Below, piece after piece: positions 56,875 through 64,000 of a stretch of 64,000 bases of DNA. Under the pieces are notes generated by a model. The model was given only the letters and a program-made list of their open reading frames with translations. It had not been told where the DNA came from and ran no database searches. Numbering within the stretch: the stretch's first letter is position 1; each line of letters starts with the position of its first letter. The stretch comes from Gordius sp. MW1. Its lineage: Eukaryota; Nematomorpha; Gordioida; Gordea; Gordiidae. The stretch lies in NCBI GenBank assembly GCA_964036665.1, contig OZ038527.1:16142221-16206220 (forward strand). The letters are read 5' to 3'. A program made the position numbers and the translations under genes.

Positions 56875-57610
56875 CATAGGCGTAGCCAGGATTGCCTCAG
56901 GTGGGGGGGGGGGGGTTTCCAAAAATTTTTTTAAATGATACTATTAAAAATAATTTATTAAGTTTTTATACAGTAGTGACGGAGGTATAACTATCTAATT
57001 TAGGGGGGGGGGGGCAAGTTTTGTGTCAAAGAATTTCGATTAAACAAAAACTTATTAAATTTTAAAAATTCAATATCTACGATGGGTTTTTGGTCAAAAA
57101 TGCATCAATAATATCTTCAGAGACGCAAATTGCAAAGAGTTTTTTCCAATTTTTCTGTTTGCGCTAATTTGAGCCATCGTTTAAACTAAACACACGCATT
57201 AGCCTTTTAGGCTTAAATTTCCCACTAGAACCAATAATTGTCCCGCCCGGGACTGTTTAAATGAAATTATAAGCCCAAGTTCGCCCCGCTTCTGAAATTT
57301 TGCTTGTATCAGCATCTTCCTCGTTTAATTTAGAGGTTGAGATAATTTTTTAGAGAAATAATTAAGAATTAAATTTTTTCTTATTAAAAAACACGCACTC
57401 GTGACATAATTTTCTTGTATAAATAATGTTATAATTATTATATTTCATCTAAAATAAAATATCAAAAATTAAGATAATATATTATTTCTATATGCGCAGC
57501 ACACACAAGACTCTATTAATTTTTTTTTTAAATAATTAAAAAAAAATTATTTTTTTTTGCAAGGGGGGGGGGGTCCTAACCCGAAAACCCTCCCCTTCCC
57601 TACGCTAATG
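56875..57610. mobile_element. hAT MITE related to the GCGTAGCCAGG family
   Basis: Ends CATAGGCGTAG / CTACGCTAATG, perfect 8-bp target duplication GTTGGAAT (56867-56874 and 57611-57618). The left end GCGTAGCCAGGAT plus poly-G matches the left end of 18105-21265. Three long G tracts. It sits about 120 bp upstream of the AMDHD1 start codon, in its presumed promoter. Confidence 0.9.
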
Positions 57611-57762
57611 GTTGGAATCAAAATTTAAAACAATAATGAAAATATCTTGCAGTTCCAACATGGCTGTTAGATCTGGATAAGAAATAAACATTGAGAAAGA
57701 TAGGGCGCCCTCCTCAAACGACACGCATAAAATATGTAATTGTAAATTTGTACCTGATCAAG

Positions 57763-57889
57763 CTATTCTTATTATGATGGACTTGATCATGTCCAAGGCA
57801 ATACAAAAGTCGATGATAAATGGGGAAATCAAATCGGTGTGGCTATCATTTACAAAGATCAAGTGACTAAATATTTGCATACAAACGAT
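57763..57889 (+). other. Coding-looking open stretch beside a hAT insertion
   Basis: After an AG at 57761-57762 the plus strand reads YYDGLDHVQGNTKVDDKWGN then QIGVAIIYKDQVTKYLH, unlike random AT-rich translation. It runs into the left target duplication of the 57890-63190 hAT. The minus strand is also open here (HTDLISPFIIDF). No family recognised. Confidence 0.3.
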
Positions 57890-58473
57890 CAGAGGCCTAG
57901 CTAGGGGGGGGGGCGTGGGGGCCGAGGCTCGCCCAAGAGCAAAATCTGGGCCCCAAGGGCCCCCCCCTCTCAAGGTAAAAATCTTGGGCCCCTCGGCCCC
58001 TTAAGCAATTTTTGTAATACTATCTTAATTATGATGATTTTAATTATTTGTTTTTAATTAAAACTTTAATTATATTATTACAAATCAAGATGCTGTATTA
58101 GACAATAAAGGATGCAAATTTTATAAAGAGTCGATATAATTCCATTCTTTAAAATAAGGCGAGATTTAGCTTCTTTTGATAAATTATTATTACCGTCTAA
58201 ACGTATAAAATTCAAAAATTAGGACACTTGATACTCTTTTAAATCTAATAATTCATTAATTGATTTTGTGATTTATATTATCCTATCATCGATAAAATAA
58301 TAGCAGAAATAAACATAAGATTTTCGGATATAAGTCTTTAGAAGGTTTAAACCTACCTACCCCTTTTGCAACAATCTCTTTTATCAAAATTAATTAACCA
58401 TTATAAGTTAGAACTGCAAGAAGCCGAAATAAGAATGTTTTTAATTCTCTATTTTCGAATAAAATAAAATGCA

Positions 58474-58770
58474 ATGATATTTTTGCACTTATTAAAATTT
58501 TACACTCAACAGTTTTTCCAAATTCTATTTTTTTTGAATAAAATAATTTTAACTATCCCAATAACTTCATGTTCATGCGAAAGATCGTTCTCATTTCTCA
58601 AACGGATTAAAACTTATCTTCGTTCCACAATTGGACAAGATAGGTTATCTTCCTTAGCTTTATTGTGCTTAGAACATGACTTTATAAATGTTATTTTCCC
58701 GGTTGATACTATAAATTTATTTGCAACATCGAATAAAAAGCGTAATGACCTACTATTATCTAAAGACTAA
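58474..58770 (+). pseudogene. hAT transposase C-terminus (ZMYM1/TTF-zinc-finger type)
   Basis: Ninety-eight codons with IPITSCSCERSFSFLKRIKT then YLRSTIGQDRLSSLALLCLE, the hAT dimerisation motif in the form found in 'zinc finger MYM-type protein 1-like' transposases. The zinc finger and catalytic core are not found upstream, so only the 3' end of the gene survives. Confidence 0.85.
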
Positions 58771-59422
58771 TGTTAATATTTAATGAAGAAATACCTGGGC
58801 TTTTAACCTCGTTTTAAACTTTTTGACACTTTCGAAATTTATAAAATTTTATTAAATTCCTCTTATTGTTTAACATATCTTGCATATTTTTATGTACCAC
58901 ATGCACATATAAAGCCAAGGATTTTCTAAAAATGTGTTGCACACAATTTTTCCCCCCTTATTAGTGATGATACCCCACCATAAGTTTAAGCAGCACATAT
59001 TGCTATTAAATTTATATTAGTAAAATGGGGTTTTATTGACAATTGTTATTTTGCACAAAACTTTCAAAGGATAAAAATCCTAGAAAAATTCTTTGTGTTT
59101 GTCATTGTAAATGTACACAAACACTAAGTTGTTCTGTGCATCTCACATCTCTAACTTCATCTAAAATTATTTTTCAATTAATTTTGACTGAATATTTTTT
59201 AAGGATCATTTTAGCCGTTAAATTTATTAATTAATTTTAAATTTTTGGTGGTGTAAAGGGGGTTTGTGCAAATAAATCTATAATATCATCAGGGACAATA
59301 ACTTTTAAATACTCATTCTAGCATTTGCAAATTTTGAATTCACAATTAAGTTTTTTTAATAATAATATCTTTTATTAAATGAAACTATATACTACTCTAA
59401 AAATTATATGCTAGATAAACAT
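58771..59422. other. hAT interior, non-coding
   Basis: AT-rich DNA between the hATC end and the LINE 3' end. No feature recognised. Confidence 0.4.
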
Positions 59423-62228
59423 TCAAAAATTGCGATCGCGTTGAAATGACAAATTATAATTCCGATTTTCTGTTTTAAAAAAAAAGTTTCCCTTTTGTCA
59501 AGGGTATTGGCAGCTATACGGCGCCCCAATTCTTTCAGAAGGGCTTGGGTTTTAGGACCTATTGTTGTAAGGGTAGTGGTCACTATAGGCAGAAAAGGAG
59601 TGAGGAATTAAGTTCTGCGTATTTAGCTGACTTTATTCTTTAAGAATCGACAAGGGTGTCTTTGTTTTGGTTTGAGGGTGCAAAGGCATCCGGACAAGTG
59701 TAGTCCCATGCTAGGCATAGCCCTTTTGCCCATGGGATGAGAATCTGTCCATCGGGTCTCTTCTTGTCGCTAAGGCAAAGACCATTAGGCTCCAATTGGG
59801 AGGGAAAGCCAGCCTTATTGAATGTCTTCTTTAGAAGAGCATTAACAGATGTGTGACGTAAAAATCTGGCCTTATAAATTTGCAATATAGGCCGTGATGA
59901 CCTTTTGTACCTACAGATGAGCCACATAAGTTGCATTGATGGGGGGCAACTATATCACAACCTAGGCGGAGCCCTGTTGCGATCCTGAACTCGTTGTTGG
60001 AGAGTTGAAGGTCATGGATCCGACTTGGGATGGCCTCCAACCACTCGTGGCCGGACCTTGATGCAAAACTTCTTAAAGCTGGTAACTCCTCCAACGAAGC
60101 GCCCGATATAAGAGTTTTAAGGGCATGGTCGTAGAGAGGAGTGTTCCAACTTTTTTGAGAGTTTATGGTAGGGAATGGAGTGTTAGGGTCGGACAAAGAG
60201 CTCCACATGTCGAGAGCGATTTGGGTAAAGGGATCTGGTTGATCGATTATTTTGTCGATGATTGGTTTGGCTGAAAGTGGACTCGAGATGAAGGCCGACA
60301 AAGCTACTAGAGGGGGTGATCTCAGGCCCAAACCACCATATTTTGTGGGGAGACGCGCTTGTTTCCATTGGGACCTTGTAAAAGAAAGGTTTGTGATTTC
60401 CTCGACTACACCTTAGAGTTTTTGTTCGAATATAGATAGAGCATTAGGATTTAAAAATGAGGTGGATGACCTGAAGATATGATTTATCTTAGGTAAAGAA
60501 TAGCAGTTTTTAATTAAAAGAAAGCCTGGTGGGCTGGCAAGTAAGAAAGGAGGGGTTTGATTTCTACTAGTTTTTGTATTGTCTCTGTTAATGACTTGTT
60601 ACAAGGGTGTGAGCCACCTACGGGAGATCCTAAGTGCGTTAGTTCGTTAGGGTGAATACGTTTGAAAGCGTCAAAGTATGGGTCTAGGCTTAAAGAGTCA
60701 GTATTGTTTTTGCAAACCTCGGTCTTGCTATGATTTAGATGGAGACCAATTTTTGAAGCCTCGACTCTAGATAAGAGAGGGCTTCTTTGACGTCTTCGGC
60801 ATTTCCCTTGATGGTACCATCGTCTAGGTACCACAAGTTGAGTGATAGATTATATTTAGAGACTAGGTCTTCAGTCAGGGATTTTATACCTAGGCAGAAT
60901 AGTAGGGGGCCTAGCGGGTCTCCTTGTTGAATGCCGTCACTCGATGCAATTATTTTGGAATTAAAGTTGAGCATGGAAGTAGGAGCGTAGCATGCGTTAA
61001 GGAAAATGGAGTACTCGGGAAGAGATTTGTAAGCCTCGGTTAAGAAGTGTGACCTGTAGATCGTGTTAAATGCGTTTTTGAAGTCAATCTTAGCTAGGAT
61101 CGAATGGTCGGGATGGGCTAGGGCTATGCGAACAGCGTGAGAGGCGATTTCACAACCACCCTTGGTTCCAAAACCTAGTTGGATAGGAGCTAATTGATCT
61201 GCAATGTCGGATTTTACTCGTGCAATGATAAGTTTGCAGCATATGCGTCTAAAAATTGAACCCATGGCAATTGGACGAAGGCCACCATCAGGCTTGGTAA
61301 GAGATATTAAGGTGGCCCCAAAAAAATAGGGAGAGATCGCGTCAGGTACTAAGCCTTTAATAACCTGGTTAAGGAAGGTTGCTAGAGTGGATGTGAAGTG
61401 GCCAGACCTGTCAATGTGAGGTCTTGTTAATTCTATTAAATGTGAAGCACGGAAGCCGTCTAAACCAGAACCTACTGAGGATTTTTTAAAAGAACCGATA
61501 GCCTCGAGAATTTCGGGCGATATGAAGTCCTTGAAGGGGGAGTTGATTGTAGGAGGAAATTGGGAGCAATTTCTTTCAGGGTGTTTAGTTTGTAAAGATT
61601 CGAAGGTTTCTTGAGTGTCTGGGGAAATTTTGCAGTCTGAATTGGCCAGGCGAAGGGCACCATGGATGTCAAAGTGGTTGAGTTTTGAGGAAACCCGTTT
61701 GGCTCTTTGTTGAACTGATGTAATCTTATGGATGTGTGGCTCGTAGATAATGGGGGGTGATGAAACGTCCCATTTTGCTGAGTTTTGTTTAACCCAATTC
61801 GAGAGGGTACCTTTGTAATTTGATGGTGGTATTGAATAGACACGGGAAGTAAATTGAAAAAGGTTGGCCCAATGGAGGGTGGTGCTTGGGTCCTTAGAGA
61901 GGTTTGAGATGGCATCAGTAAGGGCAATTAGAACTTGATGTCTGGCACCTTTAGGGATGTTTTTTAGAATCCTGTTAACAGGAGAATGAGGAATGTCTGA
62001 ATATGTATTGGTGGTGGTGGTTTCAAGCGGGGAGTAGGTATTATGCAATAAATGGTTGTGAGTTGAGGTAGACCTCTTGGGGACTGTAGCTGCTGGATGT
62101 TTTCCAGAGCCTGGGCACCTCTGTTTTAATGGACCGTGAACGTAAATCAAATTAGAGAGGGTAATTGAAGCTAACCTGTAGCAGACTGGGCAGATTCCGG
62201 TTTGAGTTGTGGAGTTTGTGTTGTTCAT
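59423..62228 (-). mobile_element. Non-LTR retrotransposon with restriction-like endonuclease (R2/HERO-like)
   Basis: The main frame 62228-60735 (497 codons) starts MNNTNSTTQTGICPVCYRLA, an N-terminal zinc-knuckle-like CxxC...C. Reverse transcriptase follows, with GSGLDGFRASHL, SLTKPDGGLRPIAMGSIFRR, QLGFGTKGGCE, KIDFKNAFNTIYR, GIQQGDPLGPLLFC and the catalytic YLDDGTIKG (LDDG rather than the usual ADD). The rest continues in other frames (60834-60514; 60331-59831; 59936-59640; to about 59423): a CNLCGSSVGTKGHHGLYC zinc finger, then KRPDGQILIPW and WDYTCPD, a PD-(D/E)xK-type endonuclease, and a closing KELGRRIAANTLDKRET. At least three frameshifts or stops, hence inactive. It is on the strand opposite to the hAT that hosts it. 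The R2-group placement rests on domain order. Confidence 0.8.
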
Positions 62229-62951
62229 GTAGAAGGATTATGGATATTTGGGATAAACCTGTAGTAGAGTAAAATGGCAGCTATTTTGATGTTTGGTATT
62301 CAACAGTTGGATTGTCATGGAAATAACTGTTAGGAGATATTGTTAAATGGTTTTTTGCCTCTGATAGGCGTAAAGGCTTGGTAAAGGTTAGAAAAAATAA
62401 ACCTGCTTGCTTAAAAAAAAAAATTAAGTTTTTTTGTATTCTATGTTATAATTTTGCCTTTTGAGGATCTAACATTAAAAATGGCTTTTAAATGTTGTCA
62501 TCGTTTTCCCGATATAAATGCTGCCTGAAAATGCTGCCAATATGGCATATGTTAAATTAAGATTTGTTATATATAGCCAAAAAAATTTTGGGATTGTGAA
62601 TACCACATTTGTATAAAAACTTTGTTGTATCGTTTTTTTTACTATTTGTATTATTTTTTGTAATATAATATCAAAGTTTTCTTGTCAATATCCCCGTTCC
62701 ACTTTGTGCTCTTACAATTCATTTATACACAAACTTACTATACTATGTGAAATTTTTTATATTGTCTTGATATAATCGTTTTACCTACACTACATTGTTT
62801 TTTTACGAATCAATTTATTTATTTTATGCATAAACATGAGGGATCTGAGACATACCAGTGTGATGTTATAAGAAAAAATACACAAAGTAGTAACGGAATT
62901 TTAAGTTTGACCAACGTTTATAAGGGAAAAATTTTTGATTGGCGTTTGACC

Positions 62952-63120
62952 CATGGGCGTAGCCAGGTTTTGGATTAGGGTAGGGAGGCGAAAATGTTTT
63001 AAGTTTAATAGGGGGGGGGGGGGAATATTTTTAAATTTGTATGTTTTTACATTGACATTTTTTTATCATTTAGGGGGGGGGGCGTCTCCTCCTGCCCCCC
63101 CCCTTCTGGCTATGCCCATA
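62952..63120 (+). mobile_element. CATGGGCGTAGCCAG MITE, intact 169-bp copy
   Basis: Ends CATGGGCGTAGCCAG / CTGGCTATGCCCATA with a perfect 8-bp target duplication GTTTGACC (62944-62951 and 63121-63128). Expanded poly-G/poly-C tracts. Nested in the hAT 57890-63190. Confidence 0.92.
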
Positions 63121-63190
63121 GTTTGACCCCTTACCAATTGTGTGAAATTAAAGCTCGGCCCCCAAGGCAAAGAGGCTAGCTACGCCACTG

Positions 63191-63373
63191 CAAACCATAA
63201 GGAATAACAGAGCCATCACAATTCCAAAAATCAAGGTCAATTTGCTCTTCGTCGAGCATGAAATTATCATATTTTGGCCATGGCAATGTCCATTCATCTG
63301 CTGATTTTGAATATTCAGAATCTGAAGATGACGACGATATAATAATATGATTGTCCATATTAACCTATAAATT
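63191..63373 (-). CDS. Candidate start exon of an unknown gene
   Basis: An acceptor-like TTTATAG (63374-63380) leads into GTTAAT and ATG at 63358. About 56 codons follow, beginning MDNHIIISSSSSDSEYSKSA and continuing EWTLPWPKYDNFMLDEEQID, an acidic, Ser-rich N-terminus. The exon is cut at its end by the target duplication of the hAT 57890-63190; a weak donor TATG|GTTTGC would lie exactly there. Without the hAT the frame closes a few codons later. No family recognised. Confidence 0.4.
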
Positions 63374-63784
63374 GAAATATAATTAATAATATCAAATTAA
63401 CACTTCCACGCAAAATGTGGAAAGCTGGAAATACGGAAAACTAATCAAATGCATTGGCAATTTCGCAGAATATGTGTCAAACGAACTAAAAACAATATGC
63501 ATGTTTTGACAATTAAGTACTTTATGTGTGATCACAAATAGAGTTCATATGTATAATTATATTAAGGTATTATATATATTTAAACTCATCTATATATTTA
63601 TAGGTATATAAGCATTAAATATATAAATTTACACTAATATAAGCACAATATATGATTATTATTATAAATTTATACCTCTATACATAGCTACTTATGCAGA
63701 CACTTTAATAAATATTATTTTTAGTTGATTTGTAAATACAAAAATGTTTGAAATGTGTTGCTTTATTGCTTGAAACTGAAAGAA
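63374..63784. other. AT-rich flank, nothing recognised
   Basis: No repeat or coding signal recognised. Confidence 0.35.
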
Positions 63785-64000
63785 TCTATTTAAATCAGAA
63801 TTTGTTACCACTTCAAATGCAAAAACATAATTATATCAAGCTTATTAATTGAAGGTAACTATCAAAAATAAAATGTTTAGCATTTTGAAAGCAAAAATTT
63901 AATTGTGTCAAGCAGCAATCATTTTTCACATATTTATATGTTGTTTGTTACCTGAGGGGATCTATCTAAATACAAATTCCTTAGCATTTTGAAAGCAAAA
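63785..64000. repeat. Diverged tandem repeat at right edge
   Basis: AGCATTTTGAAAGCAAAA occurs at 63879 and again at 63983, with related partners nearby (ATCTATTTAAATCAGAATTT vs ATCTATCTAAATACAAATTC), giving a worn unit of about 100 bp that may continue beyond the window. Confidence 0.5.

Larger units (their letters stand above)
57890..63190 (+). mobile_element. hAT transposon hosting a LINE and a MITE
   Basis: Ends CAGAGGCCTAGCTAG and inverted CAGTGGCGTAGCTAG. Flanks CAAACGAT (57882-57889) and CAAACCAT (63191-63198) match at 7 of 8. Subterminal CCCCAAGG/GGGGCC-rich blocks lie on both sides (57900-58000 and 63155-63180). It carries a hATC domain at 58474-58770. The R2-like LINE (59423-62228) and the MITE (62952-63120) came later. 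Confidence 0.82.

Noticed and set aside
57900-57975. GC-rich patch as a possible CpG-island promoter
   Set aside because: It is the left subterminal region of the hAT 57890-63190 (GGGCCCCAAGGG repeats), matched by its right end.

Overview
The window is AT-rich animal nuclear DNA: spliced genes with GT-AG introns, split EGF-domain exons, and a dense layer of transposons. Nothing bacterial or viral is free-standing. The phylum cannot be fixed from the sequence. The gene content (a histidine-catabolism enzyme of the animal AMDHD1 type and a giant calcium-binding-EGF protein), hAT/RTE/R2-like/Ty3 elements and poly-G-rich MITEs all fit an invertebrate.

Two host genes can be rebuilt exon by exon, both on the minus strand. 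(1) About 0.6-28.1 kb holds a multi-EGF extracellular protein gene. Fifteen exons are recognised, with an LDL-receptor-A-like segment at the 5' side, eight mostly single-module EGF exons, a 2.8 kb exon with 15 calcium-binding EGF modules in a row, four more EGF modules, and a Ser/Lys/Asn-rich stretch. It runs off the left edge, and its true 5' end is not certain. (2) About 37.5-56.75 kb holds AMDHD1 (imidazolonepropionase, EC 3.5.2.7). Nine exons give about 485 codons with all splice phases matching and all metal and active-site motifs present. A third, partial coding exon may lie at 63.19-63.37 kb (minus).

Most of the rest is mobile DNA lying in introns or between genes. EGF-gene introns hold a foldback element (7.2-7.5 kb), a hAT with an exact 8-bp target duplication (7.58-8.60 kb), a second hAT (8.68-13.11 kb) that was itself hit by an RTE-type LINE, a broken Ty3/gypsy 3' part (13.45-15.5 kb), a composite hAT (18.1-21.3 kb) and several MITEs. 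AMDHD1 introns hold a hAT MITE (37.8-38.4 kb), two direct copies of a non-coding satellite-bearing repeat (38.5-43.0 kb) with a third inverted copy in another intron (51.0-53.0 kb), and a young Ty3/gypsy element with near-identical LTRs (43.68-48.91 kb). A 5.3 kb hAT at 57.9-63.2 kb carries an R2-like LINE with a restriction-type endonuclease on the opposite strand.

At least eight elements show perfect terminal and target-site structure (8-bp, 5-bp or TA), so nesting order can be read directly. The least explained features are the antisense reading frame inside the young LTR element, the inverted non-coding repeats around AMDHD1 exons 6-8, and a dispersed palindromic head (AATTGCTATGCAATT) shared by otherwise unrelated repeats.
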